A DNA stretch of 64,000 nt from Setomelanomma holmii (lineage: Eukaryota > Ascomycota > Dothideomycetes > Pleosporales > Phaeosphaeriaceae): assembly GCA_010015745.1 (NCBI GenBank), contig ML978159.1, positions 186,001 through 250,000 on the forward strand. The letters are read 5' to 3'. The notes beneath the pieces are model-generated. The model was not told where the DNA came from, ran no database searches, and saw only the letters and a program-made list of their open reading frames with translations. Numbering within the stretch: position 1 is the first letter of the stretch; every line of letters starts with the position of its first letter. Shown in pieces: positions 30,206 through 43,818 of the stretch. The translations under genes were made by a program, and so were the position numbers.

Positions 30206-33200
30206 GGTTGAGCGGCTCTAGATCGAAGAACCAATGCTCTGATCGCGTTTGAACTCAGGCTTTGCCTCGAAGCCCGGCTAGCCTTGTGATCTGTGTTCTT
30301 CGATCGACGGAAACGAATTCGAAACCGATGCGGCTGATGGGCTTGGGGAGGCGTGCCGTTGAGAGCCCTGTCGCTTCGTGGGGTGATCAAGACCTCGACG
30401 TCTTCGAGTAGATCAAGTTGATATGGAGACCGCTGATGCCTTGGACAATCCCTTCGAAGTTCTGGAAGGACAAATTCAGCAAGCATGAGAAGGTAGTATC
30501 CTAAGGTCAAAGTGGGCAGGCACGCTTTACCTACAGGACCTGCGATTACTGAACGAATTTCGAGATGCACGAATCTTGCCATGCATCCAGTCTACGGCCA
30601 TGCCTGTTGAGTTGTTCTCACATTCGCTTCATTTTCGATTCTCAAGTCCTTCGAAATTGGGGCGGTGTCATAGAACCGAATATCGAACTGCGCCCTGTCA
30701 GAGAACGAAGTGCTGGCGTGGGGTGCTCGCTGGCTTGCACGACAGGGTGTTGGATGCGCAAGGCAAACTTACTTGGGAACGAACGTCTTGCTAGTCGTCT
30801 AGTCTCATACGGTGTCCTTCATCCTCCTTCGAAAGCCATCTTAGAGCTAGGAGGGCGTCCGCCGATGGTACCGACAGGCTTTACGCAGAGGCTGGCTAGC
30901 GTCTGGCCGCCACGGTGGCCCCGTGGGTCCATAACCCAATTGGCGCCTCGAATACTTGGTCCAAATCCAATCAACTGGTGTAATCGTCAGTCGTACTTGC
31001 AGACCATCTGTCATGAGCACATCCACGACTCTCGCTACCTAGACTTTGCCCTACGTTAAGCTCGACCCTGGTTTTCCAGATGAAAGCGGGAGTGTGTGGC
31101 CACAAAATGCCGTTTGGGAGCTTGACAAGTCCCAAGGCGGTGCCCAAGGCAAGCCTGAATCATCATTGTCCTAGGCCAAGGCGCTGTCCACGAACGTGAA
31201 ATCCGGAAACGCTTCGATGATCACATGCGGGAAGGACATCTCAGGTATGCGCTCATCCAATGCAGCAGGCACCTCACATCTCCGCAACCCGCAAAAGCAG
31301 TAGGGAAAGTAAAGATTAGTCTACCGAAGAAGATCTACGCCACCAACCAACTATTCTCGCCTGTCACGGGCCGGTACACGGGCCGGTACACAGGCAGACA
31401 CCCTTGGTGAATGGTATATCTCAAGTTACCGCACTGAAACACCAGCAACCGACTACTATATATATGTACATCTTCGCGACTGCAAGACCATCCTTCACAG
31501 TAAGCTCGAAAGCGTTGTGTGCGATGGCAACCGCGGCTTCTGCGCCAAATACCGTCCAGAGATCTTCGCAATTCAAGAGCAAGAGGATACATAACACGTA
31601 CCGTGCCGCAAGGGGAAGGGCCCACGACTGCAGCAACATTTCATGTCAAGGCCACAGATGCAGCTGATCTCGTACCTCGCCTTGAGCACACTGTTTGTAC
31701 CAGATGTTGAGGAACCGTATCTCAATACGAGCTGTACAGACTTACGGACCATGCTTGACAACTTAAGCGCTCACAATACCACCCTGATGCCACAGGAGCT
31801 AGCTAGCTGTCAGCATGTGGAGCGAAGTATAAGCTACCCAGAGACGCAGCAATAGAGCTTCCACAAATCCGTGTTCACGGGATTGAGCACCTATGACCGT
31901 TCCAGCATTCTTCGCGGCCGCCAAACCTGGAACAGAGAGCGATCGCATGCCCGCGGGAATGACAACAGTTCGCATGGAGCTCGTCAGAACGATCGATCGA
32001 TAGGACAGGAGGTTATCTTTTCTTCTCTATGCAGGGGGTCTGGATCCATTCGGGCCGCGAAAGGTTACCTTAATCTACGGAGGCGCGCTCCTCGCATAAC
32101 CTGACACTCGAAAACCTCTATTGCAATCGATTTGCGCGTGGTTTCTATTGTAGCGCGACAGGCAAGCTGCAAAGTCGACACGGCTGAAGGAGGGGAGCTC
32201 GACGATCTATGGCGATCTCAGTCCTGTTAGGCGAACTTCAATACCGGCAGAGTGGACAATGGCTCGATAGCAACGTCATCATCACTGATGGATGGCGCAA
32301 AGCTGATCACCTGCAACAGGCAACTCCTACATCTTCGCTGCCATTATATGCTCCATTTCCACAGCACGGAAGTTCAACAATGCCCTCTCGGGCATTATTG
32401 TAAAGTCTGATGTCAAAGTTGCCTGCTTTAACCTATTTCTGCCGGGTGCCCTGCATTCTGACTGTCCCGTCCGACGAATCTCAAAGTCAGTTTTGGATGT
32501 TCGGAATTTCGAAGGCGGGACACAACCCATGTAACCGTCTAGCACCCTTGAAAGCGCCGAAGCTCCGCAGAGCCGCATCACGTGCCCGCATCCAGAGCGC
32601 GGTTGCTGCGCAAATACTATCGGCATCACACACCAAGCAAATATCTGGTATCATCTAGAAGGACCTTTATTGCTAGGACGGTGGGCTTGCGCATGTCAAA
32701 TTGTTCGAGCCTGCTCCACAGCATGATACGTGAAAGCTCTCTATTCGTGTTATGTTACTACGGCGATAAGGTGCAGATGTGGCGAAAAAGGTGTCACTAT
32801 TTGGAGGTCGCGCACTGCAGGAAGTCGACATGATGATCAGATCTCGAACAGGAAGCTCCTCCGGGATCACATTCTCGAGGCGTCTGAGATCCGCCGCAGG
32901 TGTCCAAATCTGGTGCTCGGATCGGCTCACGAGTGTCACATCCGAGCCGTTCATGCAATGACCTAGCCATCCAGCGCTAATGATCTTGTAGTGCTTGTAT
33001 GGCGACTTTCTTTGAATCCCTGGGCTCTACATTCTTTCGGCTGTAAAGGATGGTCCATCCAACCAGGCCCATGCCGCAGCACTAGTGCAGGTATTTCAAT
33101 CATAAAAGCCGATAGCGTGGCATGGGTTACTACCGCGGAGCCGCATTGGGACGTGAACAGTTTCGTTCGAGGTCACGCTGCGAGTGTGCCAGCATTGTGA

Positions 33201-35669
33201 CTACCTGTGACCCGTTGGAGGCCTAGAGACGTACCTCGAATCGGCAAGATCAATTGACAGCACCCGGTTCAAGAGTCATTGCGGCCACTGGAAGCAAGAT
33301 CGCCCTGTTGAGAGGTTCATCCTTGACATGTGAGGACATGCTCGAGTGCCTTGTCCTCGTACCGAGATTGAATCACCAAGACGCAGGCCACCTGACAAAG
33401 CACTCTTCGTCCATATTTATCAGCCCGCACAGGCTGATAGTGCGACGCTAGAGCTCTAATGTTCAACGAGGAGAGGCTGCGCTACCGCGAGATTTCCACA
33501 TATCGTTCTTTGAGTCCTTGGAATGTCGTCATGGTAGCATTCCCCGCTAGGTCTGATATATATCGTCACCCTGCAATGGCCCTCACAAGACTTTAGTCGA
33601 TCAATCATTCCTGGACTGCTAGGCCGTGTCTCAATTCGAACAGAGCAGCTACAATCACAGCCAATTGTGCGACACTGGTGATGCCTGGCGAAACATTTAT
33701 CATTCACAAACAAATCCTGGAGTATTCGACGCATTTTCGGCCCGAAGCCTCACTTTATCATGCCAGACTCATTCGCGAATGCGTATGTTCAACGTCCATG
33801 ATCGAAATGTGTAGGGCGGAGTCGCCGCTCAACGTCATACTCATCCGGCGTATGGTGCAACACATCGTCACCAAATTCGACCTCGATGGTCCGAAGCCTG
33901 CACGATGTAGGGGCAAGTATCGTACTGCTATGCTCAGCCACATTAGGTCGTTTGCCTGAAAGAGTCTCAATCTGTGAGTTTGACCGGGTACGACACTTTT
34001 TTACAAGAGGTATACCGGGAATTCAGTGTCAATGGCATTCCTCCACCGCCTCACTCTGTCTTATCCCTGTAGGAGATAAATCCCCGAACAACCGATCCTA
34101 AAAACCAGCAGCCCTACGAAAGCCACGCGGTACACTTTACTTCTGGCACACGAACTAATCACTCTGTATCGAGCTAGGTAACGGGATTCCCGCTTGTCTG
34201 ATGGTCTCGAGTAAACTTTGGCTTCGTTCCCGCGACACTTCGCACCCTCTTTGGATAGGAATGGGATGGTCGCATAGTCCAAAGTTTCATCGACGCTGGT
34301 GACCACACACTCAAGATCATCACAGTTACGCATAACGACATGTTGCACAACTTAGTATACCTTCTTCTTGACAACTTCTAGCGCTTGTGTCGGTTGACTC
34401 GAAGCCAAACACAGCCACCACGGTTCTAGCCTCTCATGTATGAAACATGGTTTGAAGATGCGCAAATCGGAGCTGTGACATGCCAGAAGCGTCCGCAGGT
34501 GGTTCGAATGCAGCCTCACGATCACCAGTATACTCACCGTGTGTTTGGATTATGGTCTAAACCAGCCCTGCCGAGCTTGCGTCGTCGCACAGCGACCATT
34601 CTTAGCGCACGTCAAGCAGTCAGCTCAGCAAGCATCCTGTAATCTTGTTCTCCAAGAGCCAGGACCCCGGAGCTGCCGACATGCAATGGGCCATGACGTG
34701 CTGGTATTGCGGAAAGATGCCTTGAAAGCTCAAAGGGAACAAGGCGACCTATCACAGCAAGGACATTCGTGTCGCCGGCGTCGATTCGAAGTGACCGACA
34801 GGGCTACGACGTGCTTGTACGAAGCGGGGTCACCGTGATATCCGGTGCCCTTTTCGCCCTTCTGCATAGGCATGCATCTGCATGGTCAAACAGACCCCAC
34901 GTCCCACGTCCCACGTCCCACATCTCCATGGCTGAGCCAAACTCGGCGCCATACGTTAGTCGAAAGTCTAAATCGACTTCAGAGGAACAGGCCGCGCTCA
35001 AGATTGCAAGTCATGCTCCCCCACGACAGTCCAGGCACACACCGATCACAAACGTTTGCGGGACGTAGTCCCACCGCGGGTGATTTGACTGCATGACCTA
35101 ATGCACATTCATTTTTGGGAAAATATTCCGGGTACATTGTCCCGATGTTTGACGAAACATGACGTACTATAACTGGTTGAGAAAGGCATTTCGAGCCGTA
35201 TCACGTCTTGAAAATTCGTCCGTAGCATGACACCTTCCAGCTATGTAACTCGCAGCACGACGCGCATATATGATGTCTCAGCCACTTCGTCTGGTAACAA
35301 TGATACAAAGGCAATCAACTGCACTGGTCTAAAATAGCTGGAATGATGATAGGAGGACGTGGAATTAAGACTACCGATTACACAATACTTCTTCGGCCCC
35401 GGTCCGATGCCAAGATGGCCAGCATTACTACTATATTAAGATTACAACATGAGCAGGCGCAAGCGCCCATGAACTAAAGCTTCTAGACCTTCAAGAAACT
35501 AGACCACGCTCCTGCGTTCAAGCGAAGAACAACCTCGTCCAGCAAGAAAATGAGGCGAGCCGTACGCGACTATGCCAATTAGGGATATGGGAGAATAGCC
35601 AGCTCCAGATCTGACGCTGGATCACGAGCAACGATCCAGCCGATCGAACGAATGCGACTTGCGCTATTG
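30206..35669. other. Gene-poor interval between two zinc-finger genes
   Basis: 5.5 kb of ordinary base composition without a supported gene. Two traces deserve note. At 31158-31410 (+) a frame after a TGA reads like conserved protein (VLGQGAVHEREIRKRFDDHM then KISLPKKIYATNQLFSP). At 33678-33760 (+) a short stretch GETFIIHKQILEYSTHF resembles the start of a BTB/POZ fold. Neither extends into a full gene. The first 350 bp are the likely promoter of zinc-finger gene 1. Confidence 0.35.
34896..34922. repeat. Short tandem repeat, 7-bp unit CCCACGT
   Basis: Nearly four copies in a row. Confidence 0.8.
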
Positions 35670-37362
35670 CTACTTTCGTCGCTTGCTGGGCCGAGAATCC
35701 TGAAGCTTGTGCTTTTTCCACTCATGCTTGCGCTTCGCGTCTGCACGGTTATACGTCTTGCCGCATATGCGGCAGGTTTTGCCGTGCGAGGATTGCACTT
35801 CGCTATGCTTCTCGCGGAAGTGTCGAGCGAGATTACCCTTGCCGTACCTGAAGGCTGAAGTCAGCGCCTGACCAATGACCAAAATCCAAAATTGGGATCC
35901 AAACGTACTTTCCAGTAAATTGTGTCTCACAAAGAGGACATACTTCCGGCGGATGCTCCACAGTCTGTCCAGGATGGGTAGAGGCGTCAGAACGACGCGT
36001 GTTGCGCGCATGCCGTAAGCTTCGTTGGCCGTGTTCGACCTCTTCATTGGGTATATTGATATGTCGAGGGTGCGCTCTTTGGTTGTCCATCCTGCCTGAC
36101 GGGTGCACAATAGTGCTAGTGGGCACAGCCCACCCTGGGATTGGCATACCATGATGCCACAGGTTGTCGTCGTGGTAGTCATGGGTGAGGGAGAGCTCCA
36201 TGCCTTCACTCCATGGTGGCGCTTGGAGAGTGTATGGATACTCCAGCAGATGAAATCCAAGACCCGTTTCTGTGCCAAACGACCCATGATGTCCCGGATT
36301 CGGTATGGCAGAAGGCAGACGAGGTCCTTGGAATCCGTCCTCTGACAGTGGCAACGCGTTCATCGACAGGACGCTGCGATCTTGCGTTGCTGTCGCTTCC
36401 AATCGCTGGAAAATATAGTCGACGTCGGTGTCATGCAGTTGGCTCGCGTCCTCTGAATGCGCCAGGGGTGTCAAGAAGTCTTGGTCTGGCGATGCTGTAA
36501 GCCTGACTGGGCTCACGTCTGGCTGTTGCTGCATTGGCGTGTTATTTGCTTCACCTGAATGGGGAGTAATGGGTGATATCGGAGACAGAGTGCTTTCGGC
36601 ATCCTCATTGGTCATATCTGGCGTGACAGACGGCTGTGTTCCAATCTGCAGTGTCAAAGATACCGCTTGGGACTGTGTCGGGTGGAATGCTTCACGGACC
36701 GGCAGTGGGTCAAAAGATTTATCAAGGAAGTGAGAGATGTCGCCACTGGTAGGATCTGGATTCCACTGTGCAGAATTTTGTCGATTGACAAAATTCGCTG
36801 GAACGTGAGTCTCCAACTCGAAGACCCCGTTATGATGAATCAAAGGTGTCATTGGAGGTGAGGCACAGATCGGACTAGGAAGTTCGTGGATGGTTGAGCT
36901 ACTCCAGCTACAAATTGTCGAAGGGTTCGCTGTCGACACTACACTAAGTGTATCTGACAATTCCGGGATGGACCACAAAGATTGAGGATTGACTAACTCG
37001 AACAAGCAATTCCCACTTGCTTCAAATGGCGATTCGGCTAGGACCTGGCAATGGTGATCCTCAGGAAGTTCTGCGAGCTGGCTCGCAACTTCTTCCGCTT
37101 TTCGAACGTTGCGACTGATGTACACGCGATACGGTCCCAGTCGATAGCTGCGAGGAAGTCTAGGTCTCCTGATGCCGAACACTCTTCTTGGACTCGAGTC
37201 GATCGAGGAGTGGAGATTGCGTGAGGGACCGCTCTTCGGGCAGTCGTCTGCAGAGGACAAGATTCTGACCACGGTCAGAAAAACTGCTCACAAGGACGCA
37301 CCAAGGGGATTACGAACTCACTCAACCTTCCACTTAGGTGTTTCGATGTATAGGAAACCCAT
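35670..37362 (-). CDS. C2H2 zinc-finger transcription factor 2
   Basis: Three exons, 37362-37322, 37264-35909 and 35847-35670, introns 57 and 61 bp; 524 aa. The small first exon is inferred: the long frame has no ATG near its start (the upstream codon at 37272 is GTG), whereas an ATG at 37362 followed by a GTGAGT donor and CAG acceptor joins it in phase. The N-terminal 430 residues are Ser/Pro/Thr-rich and disordered. At the C-terminus are two fingers: CPLCETQFTGKYGKGNLARH with FREKH, the first split by the last intron, and CRICGKTYNRADAKRKHEWK with KH, followed by a basic tail SRPSKRRK that could act in nuclear import. The first finger has the same F-x-G-x-Y-x2-GNL-x-RH spacing as in gene 1 at 28689-30205. 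Confidence 0.82.
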
Positions 37363-40300
37363 GTTGCCACTATGGGGATGAAGTCTGACCAAACACAGCT
37401 GGCGAATGGCAGCGAATAAGGAGGACCTTATCTTCCACAACCACCGCTTGAGCTCTAAACGTCATGGCCGGAATCATGCATATACGTCCTGGACGAAAAG
37501 GCATCCGGCACAGAAGGACACGACGGATACTCCGAAGCAAGTTTGGGTCCCTGCTGTGCGACGCCCTCTGGTGCCCCTCGGGAGCTCAATGCGACGGCTG
37601 GCGCCCACGCGACATCTTCATCCCAACAGAAGGCGACGATGGACCAAATCTTTCCGCTCGAAGAAGGCAAAGAGGGCGTACGTGTCTTTCACCGCCACCC
37701 AACCAGTCGCGGGAGAGTATCGGCTCGTCCTATATATGCAGTTGTGTTTGGCGGCCTCAATGCCCCTGTCCTAGCACAAGGCAGGGTTGTGTGCGCTTAT
37801 TCCGACTGGGTCCGCGTTGACTGTACGACGAATGAGTCGTCACATATCTCTATGTGAAGGACTGACGATGCCCAACGTCTGTTGTATGTTCTTAGCGAAG
37901 TCTGGCCACGGCAGAGTCCCGAGGCACTAACCCTGGATTGGCTAGACACACGACGATCACCAACCGGTGTCATAACCCAGTTGGTCTCCATCGCCGTGAA
38001 GCCAATCCGGGCTACCGGTCATTCACCAGAGACTTGAGGGCATGATAGTGAAGCGGACATGACACGGTGTCTGAACCAGCGGCGGTAGCGAGAGCAATGC
38101 ACCTTGGGGCAGGCGAGTCGCAAGCTCCTTTCGATCCGGTACCAATGTTCGCGGGAGTTCTGGAGGATCGTACATTCATCTCGTGTTGTGATTCGTCCAG
38201 TAAGAGTGGGATGGTCCGGATGTTGAGACTCGCCAAAGAGCTCGAGAGTTGCCCAATAGTCTGCTGAGCATCAACAAACAATTGGAGTTGCAAACAACTC
38301 GAAACCTCCAGACGCTGCACGGAGGTTTAGCCTGCCATATATCCATCCCATCTTCAATTGCACTGCCTTCAGCACTGCCTTGACCAACACCAACATTTAA
38401 GAGAGCTAACACAGCTCATCATTATGCTCAGCCCCAATTGTGCCAGTCATCGATGGAAACGGCCTGTTGGGGGCCAATGGTACAGCCAGTATGCCTTGCG
38501 AGGCAGATTTCGGTCATGGTACTTGGGCATTCGGTGGCTGTGTCACCGGTGAAAGATGTGCTGGACAATTCGAGGCTTCACCTATTGCACGCCTACCAAT
38601 GGCGTGCAGACACATTGGAAAAGAATCGCCAATTCCATCTGTATCAATTATGTGATCCGGATCTGCGACAGTCCAAGCGGATGGCCCCAAGAACAATTCC
38701 GATAATCGCTTAGCATGATGGTATGCCTCCCATTCGCGTAGCGTGCGACTGCGATAAGGAGACAACGATGTTCCCGCCGACATTACCTCAGTACAAGCCG
38801 ACGGCTAGGAAACGTCAGCACGAAGCGTCACAGTCAGTATCTTCGGGCGTCGATAATGCCCATTCGAAGAACTCGAGACTGAGTCAGCCTGCAGCCAACC
38901 GGTGTACTTGACGAGCGGCCTCCTGGCTCGAAATCGTCCGCCTTGTTTGCCTACATTTAGCGCCCAGCGCTTCATTTTTATGGTGCTGCCATCATTGCTG
39001 TTGTTCCAGATCTCGCATTCATTGCCCAAAGAGGATGCCGCGGCATGATTGCCTTAGTTCTGAGGAGACGATGATGGAGTGAGGTTGAGCTCCACGTGCA
39101 CGGACCAGACCCGCCCCACCTTTCGATCCCCATGCGATTGGGAACACTAGGGCCGCTAACCCCGCAACCCTAGCTCGACATCCGTCCCATGCCTTGTCAA
39201 CCTTCACTGCACAACCTTGCAGATAAGGTCAGCGATCCCGACTTTCTCGAGAATCCACGTCCGTTTCGCCTCACAGTAACAGAACGGTGGTTCAATGTTC
39301 CCCACTGGAGCTATGTCGTCCTTCAGTGGGGTACACAAGATGGCTTATTGTTGGACTGCACCTGTCCTGCGCACCACGTCGATAGCACCGGATTCGTGCC
39401 CCTCGAAGAGGAATTGACAATGACCACTGTCATATGCCAAGTTGGCCGCATTGGGTTCTGGGTGCGTACACGCTCGAAAAGCGGCATCATTAATCAGCCT
39501 CGCCGCCTATCACATCTCGCACCATCAGAGTGGTTCCAGCCCCATGAGGCTCTCTTGCATTCCCAATTAATCACCTCTATCGCAGTACATGCCTCTCGCA
39601 CTTCTTATCCGAGGTCACTGTACTCCCCTCCTGACTATCTGACCTACACAGCTTCGTGTTCCCCTTTGCTAAAAGGGCCAGAGCCGCATACGGATGAGGA
39701 AAGATCGTCATTAGATGTTACGCGAACTCCGGTCCTTAGTTCAATAAAACAAGCGTAAAGGTCCTCCAAAGTATCAGTAAGTTGGGCACAAACATTGATC
39801 ATGATACTAATCAGCACCCAAGGCCAGTCCAAAAATAGGCAATGGCAAGGGTAGCTAAGCAGGGCTTACTAGTCGACTTTTCCCCACGACCACGGAAGGG
39901 CACAGCATCGCGCCCTGCCTCACGTGTCCAGCTGTCAACGCATCGTGAACCGCAAACGACGATTCGGATAGTCGTTCTAGTATGCCTCCGACTCCACCCG
40001 AATTGCCCTTTTCGTCAGCCCTGCAGGTGTCATAAGGCTGACAATTCCAGCAAGTCCTTTCCGAATGCCATGGATCGTAATTTCCACAATGCAATTCAAA
40101 TGCACCAATCCAACCTCTCAGAAGCAATATCTGCATCACATTGGGTAGCATTTCGGTGCGAACCGGTCAAGCGACCGCGACGCCCCGCGCGCCCCTTCAC
40201 CTTAGACATCAACGCCTACTAAAACCACCTAGCACGGCAGCAACATCATCCAAAAAACGCTAAAGAGCCCGCCCCTTGACCCACTCGAACCCAATTGTCT

Positions 40301-41166
40301 CAGCCCTACAGCCAAACAAACGTTGGAACAACGAGTCGTGCTGCATGTCCCGCAGAAGTATCGTTCCACCTGCATCAATGCATGAGCCAATGGGCCTTCA
40401 CAGTATCACAATTGCCCTTCACGCTGCACGTACCATGTATTTCCACTTTGAAGTCCTTCACCAGAAAGAAATCTTCGAAGTCACCGGTGAGAGTCCTTCA
40501 GGACGCGCATCTGGAGTAGAATTGCGCCGTCTTACTGATGCGCTGGCAAATTTCAAATAATGGCCCTTCCAGTGAGTGAGTGCGCCTGATACCGCGACGG
40601 CGAGGTTGCATTGATTGGCAAGTAAAGTGTGCATGTATGCGCGTAGGCGCACCGCGCAGATGTGGGGTCACGTGTGAGGCTCTGCTGGGAGGCTGCAGCC
40701 TGGCAGCGCACCTCGAGTGCGAGGCATCGCGGGCACAAAACAGAGTATGACACTTCCGGGATAATTCAACATTATGGAAATACGCGATGTAGACATATAA
40801 TAGCTCTAGTAATGCAATTGCAGAATTATGCCCAGTGTTGAAAACGAGTCGATGGTATGATCTCGCTCAAATGCTACGAAACGCCTGCCTGCCCACCCAG
40901 ATACCGAAGTGACCCCAATGGTGAGGCCTAGATACCAGATCCGGCCGACCAAGAATATGAGACAAGACATCACCAAGCGCCAGCCTTGCCATGCTGACCT
41001 GAGAATGTGAGATCATCAACGCTATGCAAGATCGTTGCCTGGAGCTGAAAAACCAAACACCGCAGCCTGTCGTGCTACGCCCTATATGTGATTTGGTAGG
41101 AGTGATATAAAAACGCGGCTTGCCTTCACCATTGACCTGCATGGCGAATTTCTTCCATTCTATCGT
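37363..41166. other. Gene-poor interval
   Basis: No confidently supported gene in 3.8 kb. Frames of about 90-120 codons at 37406-37857 and 38358-38783 lack domains. A run at 38440-38655 (+) has regular cysteines (MPCEADFGHGTWAFGGC, ERCAG), possibly a decayed secreted-protein exon. The 189-codon frame at 39189 is listed separately. Confidence 0.35.
39189..39758 (+). CDS. Hypothetical protein, weakly supported
   Basis: Single ATG-started frame of 189 codons, with no recognised domain, no signal peptide and no membrane span. It is longer than the surrounding random frames and has a Trp/Tyr-containing first half (ERWFNVPHWSYVVLQWG), but codon choice and context give no further support. It could equally be a chance frame. 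Confidence 0.25.
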   Translation: MPCQPSLHNLADKVSDPDFLENPRPFRLTVTERWFNVPHWSYVVLQWGTQDGLLLDCTCPAHHVDSTGFVPLEEELTMTTVICQVGRIGFWVRTRSKSGIINQPRRLSHLAPSEWFQPHEALLHSQLITSIAVHASRTSYPRSLYSPPDYLTYTASCSPLLKGPEPHTDEERSSLDVTRTPVLSSIKQA

Positions 41167-41947
41167 TCAACAGTACGTGACGCTGCTCCTTGCATCACGG
41201 TCTATCTCTTCGTCGAAGCCTTCATATCCTTCGTACTCGTGGTCGGACTGCTCAACCACGAACCCCACCGCATCATAGGGGCCGGCGCGTTGGTTCTCGT
41301 AAAGTCGCCTGTCCTCAGAATACCGCGGCGGCCTCCAGGACTCCCTGTCCTGACCATCTGATAATCCAGGAGGTCTGTTGTTGGTTGCATCATGGTAGGC
41401 AGACGGGGGTTGCAAGAAATGGTATTCGTTGGGCAAAGCGTGCGATCGTCGTGCTGAATTACGGCTGGTGCTGTCGCTGTGGTCATGGTTTTGGTAGGCT
41501 TGACCACCGAGTCGACTGATCGCATCTTGCAGAACGGCACTATTCACAACGTGATTGACTTGCGGATTTGGAGAGTTCCAGTCTCGGGGAACTGCTTGAG
41601 ATGGAGAGGCCATCCGATGGGCATCATAGCCATATTGCCAGCTATGAGGGTATTGATACGGCGGGTCATAGGAATTGTTCTGTTGGGACAGGTGGTTTGT
41701 TGGGTAGCCTGGATGCTCTAACTGCCGTTGACGTGATGTATGTGTGATGTGTGGTGTAGCATCTTGAAGCGTGTACTGCGTGCCTATTAGCAATTTTTTT
41801 TTTTGAACAAGACAGGATGTTGTGACTTACGTTGCCGTGAGTAGATTGTGAAGTAAGATGTGACCCATCACGGTCTCGAACACGAGGCTCCCGGGCCGAA
41901 CCGCTGCGACGAGATAGCGCTGGTCGGAACCCCATATCGAGAGGCAT
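41167..41947 (-). CDS. Hypothetical low-complexity protein, Gln/Asn/Tyr-rich
   Basis: Two exons, 41947-41831 and 41775-41167, intron 55 bp (GTAAGT...CAG, with a long pyrimidine run); 241 aa. The protein is hydrophilic and probably disordered: rich in Gln, Asn, Ser, Tyr and Pro in the middle and ending in an acidic Tyr-rich tail (DHEYEGYEGFDEEIDRD). No domain is recognised. Such composition occurs in RNA-binding or scaffold proteins, but no function is inferred here. The ATG at 41947 was taken because the splice in phase requires it; other upstream starts in the same frame are possible (to about 42270). Confidence 0.55.
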
Positions 41948-43818
41948 CGGGAGGTGGCCGTATCTGGACAACAGCCGAGGGTGTGAATGGTCAATGTAAG
42001 TTTGACTAATTAGTGCAAGAGGTGGTAGCCTAGCCAGCAATAGAACGGCACAATAGGAAGATACAATAGACAAGGACGGGGCGAAGGCAGCAGACCGGAG
42101 ATGATTGAGTGGGAGCTCGACCACTTGGTCGGAACGGATACGTCTTTCTTGGTCGATGATATTGGTACGCGTGAACATCAAGCATGTGCGGCGTTGGAAG
42201 ATGGGAAGGTATGTTGGAGTGCGGGAATGGCTCGTCTTAAGCAGCAGGAGTCGCCAGCACTCCGTGCACACACGTCCTGCGAGAACTTCACCTCAACATT
42301 TGCCCCTTTGTGCCACAGGCCTCCATGAGCCGGGTCATGCCTCCAGCGACGCGGACGGCGTCGCTCGACGATGGATGCTTGGTGGCATTGCATGTATGCC
42401 TCACGCGTTCCCGGGCCGTTGATGCATCGTGATTCGTTGGAGCATCCTGCGGGACCGAGATATATTGAGATATGCGATTCTCGAGGAAGAAAAGCCACCA
42501 AAGCAACAGCCAGTCAGCAGCTGCATACAGAGAAGGGGCAAGACTGGTTCATACTCGCTGTTGCGCAAACCACGGGCTGCCAAGCGAATAGGGCGTTGGC
42601 GGAATAATTCGGTTGCGAGGGCACAGCTGGCTGATTGGCCGGAGTGTGCGTGACGTGTACTCTCTGAGAGGGGGACTGAATGGCTTCCGAATTGACTTCT
42701 TAGCGCGTCAGTAGATTGAGCAGCAAGCAATGCAACAGAATCAGACATGGTGGAGGCATGTGAAGATTGGGCCCACGCGTTTGGTACAGCCAAGCCGTTT
42801 CCACGTTGATGGCGCACAGCCCCACCAACCACACGCGCGAGCCTGTACCGGCGGTCAACCCTGGGGCGTCATCCCGTCACGGCACCCACAGCTTGCCCAT
42901 GTCGGGGACTCGATCCAGTGGAGACGGTGCTCTTTGCGAGGTTAGCGCGGAACCGAAATGGTCGATACTACCTTACTATCTTACAGCCTCAAGGAATTCC
43001 ACACGTAGGCAGGTTCGTCACAGTGTATGCCTCCAACGGCCCGCCTACACAATCTTTTGCAAGACACACCAATATTAGAGTACGTCGACGTTGTCGCAGT
43101 GTGCTGACATGCACCCGCATACGCTGCACACAAGCTAGCGAGCTGAAGAACGCGCAACGCATTGTAACTCATGATGGGTGGTGAACGGCGGTTGCAGCGG
43201 TTGTAGCGGTTGCAGCGGGTACCGGTATCGATGCGGCTCCTCAGTGCAGCCAAGGCTCTGGGGTACGTCAGTGGGCCAGCAGCCAGCCCGACAGATACAT
43301 GTCAGGTTCCATGCGCAAGGACGATCTGGGTAAGAGCTGACAAGTGTAAGCGCTGGAGCCGCGTGTGCTGCGTACCGTGAGCCAGGTGTATCATTGAGTT
43401 AATGTCGTGCCTCTCATTCTTCGCTTATCTTGTTACGCCCTGTATATAGGTGGTGGCAACCTGGAAGAAAAGTTGCTGACTTGTCCAAATCCAGAGACGT
43501 GCGTATTCAAGTCCAAATCTAGAAGCGATGAGCGCTCCAGCCATCGAGAAACACATTTCCCGATTGTCAGCTGTGTCGGTCCAGGGATCGAGCTGCGAAC
43601 CCAATCTGTTTTCTGGTGTAAATCTTGCAGATGCATGGTGCCATACAGCTCCTCACTAAGAGCTCGAATTATCCGCGTCATGGGCATGTCCGTCGAAGAC
43701 TCGATCTTCCAAGGCATGTCACGCTCGACGCACGGCACGCAAGACTGATCAAAGACTCCGCAGATAGTAAACTGATGTCTTCGTGGCGTTTGAGTCCACC
43801 TGAAAAAGTCAGTAGTGT
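41948..43818. other. Intergenic, no gene supported
   Basis: Spacer with only doubtful frames. The minus-strand frame starting at the ATG at 42748 (115 codons) has no recognised content. Confidence 0.35.
43188..43220. repeat. Short tandem repeat, 9-bp unit GCGGTTGCA/GTA
   Basis: Three to four degenerate copies in a row. Confidence 0.75.

Noticed and set aside
33678..33960. Possible BTB/POZ domain gene
   Set aside because: Only about 17 residues look like the start of the fold; the rest of the domain is not found in any frame.
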